In this document: piece by piece, positions 53,789 through 62,813 of the stretch
How positions within the stretch are numbered: the first letter of the stretch is position 1
How the letters are laid out: each line of letters opens with the position of its first letter
Assembly: GCA_963793105.1 (NCBI GenBank)
Contig: CAWBZB010000006.1
Location: 186,001-250,000, forward strand
Direction of reading: 5' to 3'
DNA: 64,000 nucleotides
DNA from: UBA10649 sp963793105
GTDB lineage: Bacteria; Actinomycetota; Actinomycetes; S36-B12
The notes under the pieces: model-generated
Database searches by the model: none
What the model was told of the DNA's origin: nothing
The model's input: the letters and a program-made list of their open reading frames with translations, nothing else
Position numbers and translations under genes: made by a program

Positions 53789-55006
53789 TCAGGTGCCCCG
53801 CGGCGACACCACCTCGCGCAGGTGCGCGGACTCCGCGAAGCTGAACATCGAGGCGTTCCCGTCCGGGAACCACGCCAACGTGCTCAGCGAGCACGGGGGA
53901 AGCTCCATGCGGTAGAGGCTGTCGAGGGGCGCCCCGACCGCCTCGCTGACCAGGATCTTGATAGGCGTCACGTGGGCGACGACCAGCACCCGCTGCCCGG
54001 AGAAGTCCTCCACCAGCCGCCGACGGGCCGCGGAGACGCGATCGTTGCAGGCGGCGAAGGACTCCCCGCCCGGCGGCGCAACGTCGGTCGAGGCGAGCCA
54101 TTCCTCCAGCTGCCTGGGCCACCGCGCCCGCACCTCGGCGAACGTGTGCCCGTCCCAGTCCCCGAAGGCACACTCGGCGAACCCCTCCTCGACCGTCACC
54201 TCCAGCCCTATCTCCTCCGCGATGATCGTCGCGGTCTGCCGGGTGCGCAGGAGGGGCGAGGTGACGATCCGGTCGACGTCTCCGCGCACCGCGATCTCGC
54301 GCGAGAGTGCCCGTGCCTGCTCATGGCCCAGGCCGGAGAGCGGGGCGTCGAACCCGCCTCGGCCACTGAACCGCTTCTCCAGACTCATCGCCGTCGCGCC
54401 ATGCCGGGCCAGCACCGTGTACGTCGGGGCCCCCAGGTCCGCCCAGCCGACCATGGCCTTGGGCGGAGGCTCGGTCGTGGCCCGCTCCTCGGCCACGGCG
54501 CGGCTGAACTCGACGTCGATACTGCCGACCACGTCCTCGGCGAGGAGCTCCTCCGCCGGCTCGCCGTCGAACCGTGCGATCTGGGCGTCGCGGCCGGACA
54601 GCGCGGCATCGATCATCTCGTTGACCAGCGCGTCGGCATGCCTGTTCCGCTCACGCGGGACCCAGGTGTAGCTGACCCTCCCTGGAGGAAAGGCGGCACG
54701 CGCCCGACGGGCGAGGTCGCGCATGTCGGGGTGCTTGATCTGCCAGCGACCGCTCATCTGCTCGACGATGAGCTTGGAGTCCAGCCGCATCTCGACGTTG
54801 GCCTCGGGGTCGATCTCGAACGCGTGCTCGAGCCCCGCGATCGCGCCGCGATACTCCGCCACGTTGTTCGAGACCTCGCCGAGGTATTCGGCGAGCTCGG
54901 CCAGCACCGCACCCGTCACGGCGTCGCGGACCACGGTTCCGTAGGCCGCGGGACCCGGGTTCCCCCGAGAACCCCCGTCCGCCTCGATGATGAGTGAGCG
55001 CGCCAT
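53789..55006 (-). CDS. Bifunctional RNase HI / histidine phosphatase (CobC-like)
   Basis: 405 aa. RNase H domain (about 1-135): IIEADGGSRGNPGPAAYG, EYRGAI, RLDSKLIVEQMSGRWQIKH and HADALVNEMID supply the acidic catalytic set. Phosphatase domain (about 195-405): LARHGAT with catalytic His, RTRQTA, and AHVTPIK. This fusion (Rv2228c type) combines RNA:DNA hybrid removal with phosphatase activity; in mycobacteria the second domain acts on alpha-ribazole phosphate in B12 synthesis. GAAAGAAGG precedes ATG 55006. Confidence 0.93.
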   Translation of the reverse strand: MARSLIIEADGGSRGNPGPAAYGTVVRDAVTGAVLAELAEYLGEVSNNVAEYRGAIAGLEHAFEIDPEANVEMRLDSKLIVEQMSGRWQIKHPDMRDLARRARAAFPPGRVSYTWVPRERNRHADALVNEMIDAALSGRDAQIARFDGEPAEELLAEDVVGSIDVEFSRAVAEERATTEPPPKAMVGWADLGAPTYTVLARHGATAMSLEKRFSGRGGFDAPLSGLGHEQARALSREIAVRGDVDRIVTSPLLRTRQTATIIAEEIGLEVTVEEGFAECAFGDWDGHTFAEVRARWPRQLEEWLASTDVAPPGGESFAACNDRVSAARRRLVEDFSGQRVLVVAHVTPIKILVSEAVGAPLDSLYRMELPPCSLSTLAWFPDGNASMFSFAESAHLREVVSPRGT

Positions 55007-55022
55007 GGCCTTCTTTCCCGGA

Positions 55023-55766
55023 CTAGAGCCCGGACTCGGGCGTGCGAACCAGGATCCGACGGCACTCCTCGCAGCGCACGACAGCGTCGGGTGCGGCCGC
55101 ACGAATGGCCTCGATCTCCGTCGGCGGCAGGGTGAGCCGGCAGCCCTGGCAGGTGCCGCGGTGCAGGGGCGCCGCCCCCACTCCCCCGTGATCCGCCCTG
55201 ATCTTGTCGTACAGACCGAGCAGGTCTGCGGGGATCCCTGCCGCGAGATCCGCGCGCAACCCGGCGACGAGGCGCCGCTCGGCGTCGATGGCGGCCAGCT
55301 GCTCGTGGACGCTTGTCGCCACCGTCTCGCGCTCGTCGGCCAACGCGTCGCGCTGTTCGGTCAGATGTGCCACCGCGGCTCGAGCACCATCGACCCGCTC
55401 CATGATCTCCAACTCGATGTCCTCCAGGTCGGACTGACGCCGCGCCAGCGACTCGAGCTCTGACTGGAGCGACTGCAACTGCTTCGGGTCGCCGATGGCT
55501 CCTGAGTCGAGCAGATCGCGGTCGTGCTTGGCTCGGTCGAGGACCTGCGAGACATCCCGGTCGGCTCGGGCCTGGTCCAGTTCGAGATCGCTCGCGATCG
55601 TCTCGGCCGCAACCAGCTCGTCGCGAACTCGAGCCAGTCGGGCCTCGAGCTCGGCCAGGCGCGTCGCGTCGGGAAGGGTTCGCGCCCGATGGTCGAGCTG
55701 GGACGTCCGGGTGTCACTGTCCTGGAGCTCGAGCAGGCGCAACTGGATCGCGGGGTCGGCGTTCAG
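55023..55766 (-). CDS. C4-type zinc-ribbon, coiled-coil protein
   Basis: 247 aa with a long N-terminal coiled coil and a C-terminal zinc ribbon (TCQGCRLTLPP and RCEECRRILV). Rv2229c-type family; proposed nucleic-acid or scaffold role, not proven. No ATG/GTG fits: the family begins M-(K/N)-ADPA-QLRLL, which aligns with CTG 55766 followed by NADPAIQLRLL. AGGGAG lies 6 nt upstream and the CTG overlaps the previous stop as CTGA. So a CTG start is proposed. Sits between NIF3-like and RNase H genes, a conserved actinobacterial trio. Confidence 0.85.
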   Translation of the reverse strand: MNADPAIQLRLLELQDSDTRTSQLDHRARTLPDATRLAELEARLARVRDELVAAETIASDLELDQARADRDVSQVLDRAKHDRDLLDSGAIGDPKQLQSLQSELESLARRQSDLEDIELEIMERVDGARAAVAHLTEQRDALADERETVATSVHEQLAAIDAERRLVAGLRADLAAGIPADLLGLYDKIRADHGGVGAAPLHRGTCQGCRLTLPPTEIEAIRAAAPDAVVRCEECRRILVRTPESGL

Positions 55767-56596
55767 CGGGTGCTCCCTAGGTGCTGGGTCCAGGGATCCG
55801 TCGGGATCGTGGACACGTGGACATCCACCGTACTGCCGCGGGCGGCGGCATCCGCGCGCAGTTGCTGGGCGGCGACGGGGAGCCATGGCCACTCGCTCGC
55901 CCAGTGCGCCACGTCGACCAGGGCGCAGCCTCCGTCGAGCAGATGGTCCTGGGCACGGTGGTGACGAAGGTCGGACGTCACATACACGTCGGCGGCCGCA
56001 GCGGCGGCCGACAAGAACGCGTCACCGGCGCCGCCGCAGACAGCGACCGTGCGGACCAGTCCGGTCTCATCACCAGCCAACCGCACCCCATGCCGAGTGG
56101 GTGGTAGGGCCGCCCGCACCCGCTCAGCGAACTCCCCCAGGGAAATCGCGCGCCCGAGATCGCCGATGCGACCGGATCCCTCGGTCAGCGATCCCGCCTC
56201 CGGAACCAGCGGCCGGCATTCGAGCACGCCCAGCGCGTCGGCCAGCGCGTCGGACACGCCCGGCCTGGCGTGGTCGGCGTTGGTGTGGGCGCTGAAGAGG
56301 GCCACGCCGTGTGACACGAGCGAGTGAATGAGCCGGCCCTTGTGGTCGACGGCGGCCACGGAGTGAACACCGTGCAGGAACAGGGGATGATGGGTCACGA
56401 TCATGTCGGCCTGGAGCGCCAGCGCCTCGTCCACCACGGTCGACACCGGATCGACAGCGAAGAGCACCCGCGCGACGGAGGCATCAGGGTCACCGCACGT
56501 GAGCCCGACGGCGTCCCAGTCGGCCGCCAGCGCGGGCGGATAGCGTGCCTCGAGCATCGCCACGACGTCCTTGACGCGCACCTGTCCGGTCACGCC
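55763..56596 (-). CDS. NIF3-like dinuclear-metal protein (GTP cyclohydrolase I type 2-like family)
   Basis: 277 aa from GTG 56596. Metal ligands MIVTHHPLFLHGV and SAHTNADHARPGVSDALA near the N-terminal half, and AHWASEWP at the C-terminus. The enzyme activity is unresolved in bacteria. TACTGT on this strand ends 7 nt before the GTG and no Shine-Dalgarno is visible, so it is probably leaderless; longer in-frame ATGs at 56617 and 56719 are less likely. Overlaps the next gene by CTGA. Confidence 0.88.
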   Translation of the reverse strand, partial: GVTGQVRVKDVVAMLEARYPPALAADWDAVGLTCGDPDASVARVLFAVDPVSTVVDEALALQADMIVTHHPLFLHGVHSVAAVDHKGRLIHSLVSHGVALFSAHTNADHARPGVSDALADALGVLECRPLVPEAGSLTEGSGRIGDLGRAISLGEFAERVRAALPPTRHGVRLAGDETGLVRTVAVCGGAGDAFLSAAAAAADVYVTSDLRHHRAQDHLLDGGCALVDVAHWASEWPWLPVAAQQLRADAAARGSTVDVHVSTIPTDPWTQHLGSTR

Positions 56597-56696
56597 CGCA
56601 ACAGTACCCTCGCGCATCCGTGACTCCCCCGTCCCGATCAGCCTGAATGGTCCCCTCGACTGGGAGACTGCGACACAATCGCCGGGTGATTGCCAC

Positions 56697-58025
56697 GTGC
56701 TGCTGACCCTGCGCTCCACCTCCTGGCTATCCGCCTACGTCCTCTTCGCGATCCTCCCCTTGATCCTCGGGCTCTTCGAGCTCGACGCCGGGCGAGGCTT
56801 CTGGATCAATTTCTCGGTCGCCATGGGATTCGTCGCCCTGTCGATGCTCGGCCTGCAGTTCCTGCTCGCCGCCCGCACGCGCGTCATGAGCGACCAGGTC
56901 GGCATGGACGTGGTCCTGCGTTTCCATCGCCAGATCACGTACGTGGCCCTCGTCCTGGTGTTCGCGCACCCGATCGTCCTGTTCGTCACCGACTCGCGAT
57001 TCCTGCCGCTGCTCAACGTCTTCACGTCCCCCCTCCGTGCGAAGTTCGCGGTCGCCTCGGTCCTGTGCCTGGTCGTGCTGGTCGTCATCTCCGTATGGAG
57101 ATCACAACTGGGGCTGAGCTACGCGACCTGGCAGGTCGTCCACGCCGTCCTGGCGGTCCTGGTCGTGACGACCGCGCTCGCCCACACGGTCCTCGTCGGC
57201 TACTACGTCCGGACGCCGTGGGAGGAGGCGCTGTGGATCCTCCTCACCATCGCGTTCGTCGGGCTGGGGATCTGGGTGCGCATCATCAAGCCCCTGCTCC
57301 GGCGACACCGTCGGTGGATCGTGGAGGAGGTGGTCCCGGACGCCGGCGGCAGCACCAAGATCGTGCTCCGACTCATGAATCCGGACTCCTATGGGCCGAA
57401 GGGCTTCAACTTCCGCGCCGGCCAGTTCGCCTGGATCCTCATGTTCCGTTCGCCCTTCGCCATCACCTACCACCCCTTCTCCTTCTCCTCGAGCGCAGAG
57501 CAGCCCGATCGGATTCACTTCACGATCAAGGCCTTCGGGGAATTCACCAAGGAGGTCGGGCGCCTGACGCCAGGTGAGATCGTCTACCTCGACGGCCCAT
57601 ACGGCTCGTTCAGTCTCACCGAGGACGCCGACGCCCCTGTGGTCCTGATTGGCGGGGGCGTCGGGGCCACGCCGTTGGCAAGCATGCTGGAGACGCTGGC
57701 GGATCGCGGCGATCCGCGCCCGTGCATCATCTTCCTCGCCAACCGCGATCTGGACAGCCGCACCTGCGGTGCGCAGATCGACAGGCTGGCGGCTCGACTG
57801 AACCTCACCATCGTCGACGTGCTCGCCGAGCCCCCGCCCGACTGGCCGGGCGAGACCGGCTACCTGAACCGCAGCATCCTCGACCGCCACCTCCCTGATG
57901 ACCCTCAGCGCGCCCAGTACTTCGTGTGCGGACCGCCGGGGCTGATGGACGCCGTCGACGTCATGCTTCTCGACCTCGAGATCCCGCCGGCGCACGTCCA
58001 CGCCGAGCGCTTCGGGATGGTGTGA
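56697..58025 (+). CDS. Ferric-reductase-like membrane flavoprotein (FAD/NAD domains)
   Basis: 442 aa. About six N-terminal helices carry paired His (FHRQITYVALVLVFAH and VVHAVLAVLVVTTALAH), suggesting two haems. Then FAD-binding YHPFSFSSSAEQ and NAD-binding GGGVGATPLASML, with the C-terminal FVCGPPGLMDAV. Transfers electrons from NAD(P)H across the membrane, as ferric reductases and NOX enzymes do. GTG 56697 is the first start compatible with the frame. A better promoter match (CACAAT then 6 nt) points to GTG 56686, whose frame stops after six codons. Confidence 0.85.
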   Translation: MLLTLRSTSWLSAYVLFAILPLILGLFELDAGRGFWINFSVAMGFVALSMLGLQFLLAARTRVMSDQVGMDVVLRFHRQITYVALVLVFAHPIVLFVTDSRFLPLLNVFTSPLRAKFAVASVLCLVVLVVISVWRSQLGLSYATWQVVHAVLAVLVVTTALAHTVLVGYYVRTPWEEALWILLTIAFVGLGIWVRIIKPLLRRHRRWIVEEVVPDAGGSTKIVLRLMNPDSYGPKGFNFRAGQFAWILMFRSPFAITYHPFSFSSSAEQPDRIHFTIKAFGEFTKEVGRLTPGEIVYLDGPYGSFSLTEDADAPVVLIGGGVGATPLASMLETLADRGDPRPCIIFLANRDLDSRTCGAQIDRLAARLNLTIVDVLAEPPPDWPGETGYLNRSILDRHLPDDPQRAQYFVCGPPGLMDAVDVMLLDLEIPPAHVHAERFGMV

Positions 58026-58026
58026 C

Positions 58027-58191
58027 ATGCGCACTCGCCGAGTCTCCATGAACGTGATCGTGCTGACGATCGGCGCGATCATCCTTGCCTGCTGCGCGCT
58101 GTGGGCCGTGCTCGCCCAGACGCTCGTTCCGGACGTCTGCACCCTCGAGACGCCGCCGGCCAACGCCGGCCCGATCCAGTGCGAGCAGTAG
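58027..58191 (+). CDS. Small single-TM membrane protein (54 aa)
   Basis: Starts one base after the flavoprotein stop (TGACATG). Sequence MRTRRVSMNVIVLTIGAIIL is a basic start plus one transmembrane helix (about 9-31), followed by a short outside part with two Cys (PDVCTLE and PIQCEQ) that could form a disulfide. Probably translated with the reductase and may be its membrane partner; not recognised. Confidence 0.55.
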   Translation: MRTRRVSMNVIVLTIGAIILACCALWAVLAQTLVPDVCTLETPPANAGPIQCEQ

Positions 58192-58266
58192 GAGGCGACC
58201 CCCTGCGGGCACCGGGATCCTGATCCCAGTCGTCCGTCGATGCCGTTGCGCGGGTAGCCTCCCTGC

Positions 58267-58340
58267 GGGCCCATAGCTCAGTTGGCTAGAGCGCCTCCCT
58301 TACAAGGAGGATGTCCTCGGTTCGAGTCCGGGTGGGCCCA
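58267..58340 (+). tRNA. tRNA-Val (UAC)
   Basis: 74 nt. Acceptor GGGCCCA with TGGGCCC, D stem GCTC/GAGC, anticodon stem CCTCC/GGAGG with loop CTTACAA (anticodon TAC), T arm CTCGG-TTCGAGT-CCGGG and discriminator A. CCA is not encoded. All stems pair. Decodes GUA valine codons. Confidence 0.96.
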
Positions 58341-58502
58341 CGACTCCCGCAGCCGCCGACCGTGGGCTTTCCGCCAGATCCTGCAGGATCGCGACGACTC
58401 ATGTGGAATAGACGTGGGGTCCGTCGCGCTTACCCCCTCAACGGCCGGATCCGACGGGCCGGACCAGCCTGCCTCAACGGGACCGATCAGCCTCGAGGAG
58501 TG

Positions 58503-59684
58503 ATGACGACCGTGATGGAGCGGTACGCCCGCGTGAGGGCCCTGACCGAGGAACTCGCGGCGCCGCTGTCCCCCGAGGACCAGACGGTGCAGTCGATGCC
58601 GGACGTCAGCCCCACGAAGTGGCATCGCGCACATGTGACGTGGTTCTTCGAGACCTTCGTGCTCGCCGAGCACCAGGACCGGTTCCGCCCGTACCAGGAG
58701 ACCTACTGGACGCTGTTCAACAGCTACTACGAGGCCAAGGGCCCTCGCTACCCCAGACCCGATCGCGGGCTCATCAGCCGGCCGGGAGCGGGCGAGGTCG
58801 GCGACTACCGGGCCGACGTGGACAAGCGAATGCTGGACCTGCTCGCGTCACTGGACGAGGACCGGTCGCTCGCGCTCACCCCCATGCTCGATCTCGGGCT
58901 CCACCACGAGCATCAGCATCAGGAACTGCTGCTGATGGACATCAAGCACGTGCTGTCCCGCAACCCGCTGCGGCCCGCGGCCTATCCGGTGGGCACCCAC
59001 CACGTGTCGGCCTCCTCGACTGCCCCGCAGTGGTTGGACTTCCCCGGGGGCGTCACCGACGTGGGCTCGGACGGACAGGGCTTCTCCTTCGACAACGAGC
59101 TGCCCCGGCATGCGGAACTGCTCCACCCCTTCAGGATCACCCGGGGACTGGTGACGAACCGGGACTGGCTGGCATTCATGGCGGACGGCGGCTACGAGCG
59201 CCACGAGTTCTGGCTGTCCGACGGCTGGGCCCGCGTCAAGGCGGAGAACTGGCAGGCCCCGCTGTACTGGATCCCCGAGGGTGGCGACTGGCTCCAGCAC
59301 ACCCTGTCCGGCACCCACCCGCTCGTGCTGGATGAGCCGGTGATCCACGTCAGCCACTACGAGGCGGACGCCTTCGCCGCCTGGGCGGGCGCACGGCTGC
59401 CGACCGAGTTCGAGTGGGAGTTCGCCGCCACGACCGGCTCGCTGAACCAGGCGTTCGACTCCTGCTGGCAGTGGACCTCGTCCGCCTACCTGCCCTACCC
59501 GGGATTCCGGCCGGCGGCGGGCGCAGTGGGCGAGTACAACGGGAAGTTCATGTCGGGCCAGATGGTGCTCCGCGGCGGGGCCTGCGTCACTCCGGCGGGT
59601 CACACGCGGGGCTCCTACCGGAACTTCTTCCCCCCGCACAGCCGCTGGGCGTTCTCCGGACTCAGGCTGGCCGCCGATGCTTGA
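58503..59684 (+). CDS. egtB: Ergothioneine biosynthesis protein EgtB-like (sulfoxide synthase)
   Basis: 393 aa. N-terminal DinB_2 four-helix domain with iron ligands KWHRAHVTWFFET and HHEHQHQE; C-terminal formylglycine-enzyme-like domain with RLPTEFEWEF and GQMVLRGGAC. Uses iron and O2 to join a thiol to hercynine. ATG 58503 has GAGGAG just upstream. It overlaps egtD by 8 nt. egtA and egtC are absent here, so it is open whether gamma-glutamylcysteine or cysteine is the sulfur donor. The 160 nt before it after tRNA-Val show no other feature. Confidence 0.9.
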   Translation: MTTVMERYARVRALTEELAAPLSPEDQTVQSMPDVSPTKWHRAHVTWFFETFVLAEHQDRFRPYQETYWTLFNSYYEAKGPRYPRPDRGLISRPGAGEVGDYRADVDKRMLDLLASLDEDRSLALTPMLDLGLHHEHQHQELLLMDIKHVLSRNPLRPAAYPVGTHHVSASSTAPQWLDFPGGVTDVGSDGQGFSFDNELPRHAELLHPFRITRGLVTNRDWLAFMADGGYERHEFWLSDGWARVKAENWQAPLYWIPEGGDWLQHTLSGTHPLVLDEPVIHVSHYEADAFAAWAGARLPTEFEWEFAATTGSLNQAFDSCWQWTSSAYLPYPGFRPAAGAVGEYNGKFMSGQMVLRGGACVTPAGHTRGSYRNFFPPHSRWAFSGLRLAADA

Positions 59685-60615
59685 TCTCGACTCGGACCTC
59701 GCGATGGACGTGCGCATCGGCATGACGCGCTACCCCAAGATGCTTCCTCCCAAGTGGCTCTACGACGAGGCGGGCTCGCGCCTGTTCGACGACATCACGC
59801 GCCTGCCGGAGTACTACCCGACCGAGACCGAGCGGGCCATCCTGCGTGACCATGCGCGCGACATCGCGAAGCTGTCGGGCGCCACGACCGTGGTGGAGCT
59901 CGGCTCCGGTACGTCGGACAAGACCACCACCCTGCTGGACGCCTTCGACAGCCTCGGCGTCCTGCGCTCCTTCGTCCCCGTCGACGTCAGTCAGGAAGTG
60001 CTGCATGAGGCCGTGGAGCGGCTGCGGCCGCGCTACCCCGCCGCCGACATCGTGCCGGTGACGGCCGACTTCACCGATTCGCTGCCCCTGCCCGGCGATG
60101 ACGGTCCCCGCATGATCGCCTTCCTCGGCGGCACCGTCGGCAACTTCTACCCTGACGAGCGGCGCCTGTTCCTCGAGCACCTGGCCGCCGCGCTGCGTCC
60201 CGACGACTGCCTCCTCATCGGGACCGACCTCGTCAAGAGCGCGGACCGCCTCATCGCCGCCTACTACGACCAGCAGGGTGTCACCGAGAGGTTCATCCTC
60301 AACGTGCTGTCGGTCATCAACGCCGCCCTTGGCGCCGACTTCGACGTCGACACCTTCCAGTACGTCCCGGTGTGGGACGCCCCCAACACCCGCATGGACC
60401 TGCGCCTGCGATCCCTGTGCGACCAGCAGGTCGACATCCCCGGTGCGGGGGTCACCGCCTCCTTCAGCGAGGGCGAGGAGATCCGGGTCGAGATCTCCAC
60501 GAAGTTCCGCGTCGAGGACATCAGGCGCGAGCTCGAGGAGGTCGGACTCACCCCGACGCGCGTGTTCACCGATCCCGCCCACGACTTCGCTCTCACCCTC
60601 GCCCGCCGGGGCTGA
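59677..60615 (+). CDS. egtD: L-histidine N(alpha)-methyltransferase
   Basis: 312 aa. SAM site VVELGSGTSDKTTTLLDAF, histidine-binding FLGGTVGNFYPDERR with the conserved Asn and Tyr, and RMDLRLRS with the C-terminal EEIRVEISTKF. Makes hercynine (trimethylhistidine), the EgtB substrate. Start ATG 59677 overlaps the egtB stop as ATGCTTGA. The two genes form the minimal ergothioneine core. Confidence 0.93.
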   Translation: MLDLDSDLAMDVRIGMTRYPKMLPPKWLYDEAGSRLFDDITRLPEYYPTETERAILRDHARDIAKLSGATTVVELGSGTSDKTTTLLDAFDSLGVLRSFVPVDVSQEVLHEAVERLRPRYPAADIVPVTADFTDSLPLPGDDGPRMIAFLGGTVGNFYPDERRLFLEHLAAALRPDDCLLIGTDLVKSADRLIAAYYDQQGVTERFILNVLSVINAALGADFDVDTFQYVPVWDAPNTRMDLRLRSLCDQQVDIPGAGVTASFSEGEEIRVEISTKFRVEDIRRELEEVGLTPTRVFTDPAHDFALTLARRG

Positions 60616-60643
60616 CCGCCGAGTGTGCTGAGGTAGGCACCTC

Positions 60644-61579
60644 ATGTCCCCCTCCAGCAGCCGCGCCGCTCCCGTTGCCGGCACGGTGTCCCTGGCCGCG
60701 CTCGCGATGACGGCGTTTGCGGCGAACTCCGTGCTCGCGCGGTTGGCGCTCGGCGGCGGTGATGCCGATGCGGGGTCATTCACGCTGCTGCGGCTGGCGT
60801 CAGGGGCAGCGGTGCTCGCCGTGCTGGCCACCCGCCACGCGCGCCCGCGCGACTGGCTCGCCGTCGGATCCTGGACATCGGCGGCCATGCTGGTGCTCTA
60901 CGCGACGGCGTTCTCGTACGCGTACCTGGAGCTCGGCGCCGGTACCGGCGCCCTCGTCCTCTTCGCTGCAGTTCAAACCGTCATCTTCACGGCGGCGGTG
61001 CGCGCAGGCGAACGGCCCGGGAGGACCGGGTGGCTCGGACTCGGCCTCGCGGGACTGGGAATGGTGGTGCTCGCCGCCCCCAGCGCGACTGCACCAGCCC
61101 CCCTTGGGCTTGGGCTCATGGTCGCCGCCGGCGCTGCATGGGCGGTCTACACGCTGCGCGGCCGAGGGACGACCCGTCCTCTGGACGCCACGGCTGCCAA
61201 CTTCGTGCTCGGCATGCCGATCGGGCTGGCCGTCGTGATCCCGTTGCTCGCGCTGGGACCTGATTCAGTGCGCCTGAGTGCCGCCGGCGCTCTGCTCGCC
61301 GTGCTGTCGGGGGCCGTGGCCTCAGGGCTGGGCTACGCGGTCTGGTACCTCGTCCTGCCCCGGCTGACGCGGGTCCAGTCCGGCCTGGTGCAGCTCACCC
61401 CAGCACCGCTCGCCATCGTCGCGGGGCTGCTGCTGCTCTCCGAGCCGATCACGGCCCAGGTGCTGGTCGCATCGATCCTCATCCTCGGCGGTGTCGCGCT
61501 GGGAGTCACCGGAGGAAGCCGGGCCCCAACAGCCGCGCCCAGCCCCTCGAGCACCAACACCACACCGACGGCGGGCTGA
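60644..61579 (+). CDS. EamA/DMT-family transporter
   Basis: 311 aa with ten hydrophobic helices in two five-helix repeats, each close to the EamA pattern (GWLGLGLAGLGMVVLAAPSA and LLLLSEPITAQVLVASILIL). Exporter or importer of small metabolites. It starts 28 nt after egtD on the same strand and may belong to that unit, but without specific residues a link to ergothioneine transport is only an inference. Convergent with the peroxiredoxin gene. Confidence 0.88.
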   Translation: MSPSSSRAAPVAGTVSLAALAMTAFAANSVLARLALGGGDADAGSFTLLRLASGAAVLAVLATRHARPRDWLAVGSWTSAAMLVLYATAFSYAYLELGAGTGALVLFAAVQTVIFTAAVRAGERPGRTGWLGLGLAGLGMVVLAAPSATAPAPLGLGLMVAAGAAWAVYTLRGRGTTRPLDATAANFVLGMPIGLAVVIPLLALGPDSVRLSAAGALLAVLSGAVASGLGYAVWYLVLPRLTRVQSGLVQLTPAPLAIVAGLLLLSEPITAQVLVASILILGGVALGVTGGSRAPTAAPSPSSTNTTPTAG

Positions 61580-61598
61580 TCGCCCTGCCGCCGCCCGA

Positions 61599-62087
61599 CT
61601 AGGAGGCTGGCGCGAGGTCAGCCACCGCCGCCGAGATGGCGTCGATATCGCGGGCATCACCGGGTCCGTTGACGAGCGACCAGCGAACCAGGCCCTCCTT
61701 GTCGATGACGAACGTGGCCCGCGTCGCGATGCCATGGCTGTCCAGGAACACCCCGTAGGCGCGGGCGACGTCGCCGTGCGGCCAGAAGTCGCTGAGCAGC
61801 GGGTAGTCGATGCCCTCCTTCGTCGCGAAGATCTTCAACGACGGCACGCGATCGCAGGAGACGCCGACGACCACCGTGTCGTCGGTCGCGAGGTCCGGGG
61901 TGCGGTCGCGCAGCGCGCACAGCTCGGAGGTGCAGATCCCGGTGAAGGCGGCGGGGTAGAACATGAGGATCACGTTCTTCCGGCCGCGATACTGCGAGAG
62001 CGTGACCTGCTGGCCGTACTGGTCGGTCAGGGTGAAGTCGGGCGCGAGCCGCCCCACCTCGATGGCGTCGGCGAAATCCACGGACAT
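61599..62087 (-). CDS. Peroxiredoxin, AhpE type
   Basis: 162 aa thioredoxin fold. Peroxidatic Cys in FYPAAFTGICTSELCALRD, with the second Cys of CTSELC; the Thr of the PxxxT/SxxC motif is kept as T in the family variant. Reduces hydroperoxides. ATG 62087 has GGAG upstream. It ends 19 nt past the EamA stop. Together with DUF3052 and aceE it is a common actinobacterial trio. Confidence 0.93.
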   Translation of the reverse strand: MSVDFADAIEVGRLAPDFTLTDQYGQQVTLSQYRGRKNVILMFYPAAFTGICTSELCALRDRTPDLATDDTVVVGVSCDRVPSLKIFATKEGIDYPLLSDFWPHGDVARAYGVFLDSHGIATRATFVIDKEGLVRWSLVNGPGDARDIDAISAAVADLAPAS

Positions 62088-62125
62088 GCGAGTGCTCCTG
62101 GTCGACGGTGGCGAGTCGCCCGACG

Positions 62126-62548
62126 CTACCTCTTGGCGCGAGGGGCCACCAGTCGAGTTCCCTGCCACGTCGGGCCCGCGCTGATCGTGCTGGTCTGCTG
62201 CAGTCCCGCGGTCGGCGCCGCGTCGGCGATGTCCTCGGCCTCGATGTGCCCAGGGCGGCCCGGCTTGGGAGTCAGGAGCCACACGACGCCATGGTCGGCG
62301 AGAGGTCCGATCGCATCCACCAGACCGTCCACGAGGTCCCCATCGTCGTCGCGGAACCACATGATCACCACGTCGACGACATCGTCGTAGTCCTCGTCCT
62401 CGAGTTCCGCGCCGACGATCGCCTCGATGCCCGCCCGCAGGTCCTCGTCGACGTCGACGTCGTAGCCGATCTCCTGGACGGTCAGCCCGGGGTCGAGTCC
62501 CAGCCGATTGGCACGTGCGCGGGCCTCATCCTCCGCTGCGGCGGTCAC
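62126..62548 (-). CDS. DUF3052 protein
   Basis: 140 aa, from GTG 62548 (GAGGAG upstream). An acidic protein: RLGLDPGLTVQEIGYDVDVD, then VVDVVIMWFRDDDGDLVDGL and GVVWLLTPKPGRPGHIE. The family lies beside aceE and AhpE genes in actinobacteria; no function is established. The region 62549-62813 before aceE has no gene; I see only possible promoter elements (CAATCC near 62714) there. Confidence 0.85.
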   Translation of the reverse strand: MTAAAEDEARARANRLGLDPGLTVQEIGYDVDVDEDLRAGIEAIVGAELEDEDYDDVVDVVIMWFRDDDGDLVDGLVDAIGPLADHGVVWLLTPKPGRPGHIEAEDIADAAPTAGLQQTSTISAGPTWQGTRLVAPRAKR

Positions 62549-62813
62549 GTCACTCCTCAACCTCGTCGGAAACCGGTCGTCTCCGTGTCCTTGGCCCGTA
62601 GTCCACCGGACCGCGGGCCGGTGCGCAAGCACCACGCGCCGATTCGACACAACATTCGACATCGTCGTCGCGGCCGCCGACGGCACCGGGCGGCAATTCG
62701 GACCTCTCAGCGACAATCCCGCGGCCATGCGGAAGGATGAGGGCACAGCCGCTCGTATCCGATGCCCCCGGCCGCCGGTGATCCCGGCGCCCGGCCGAGT
62801 CGAAGGATCTCCC

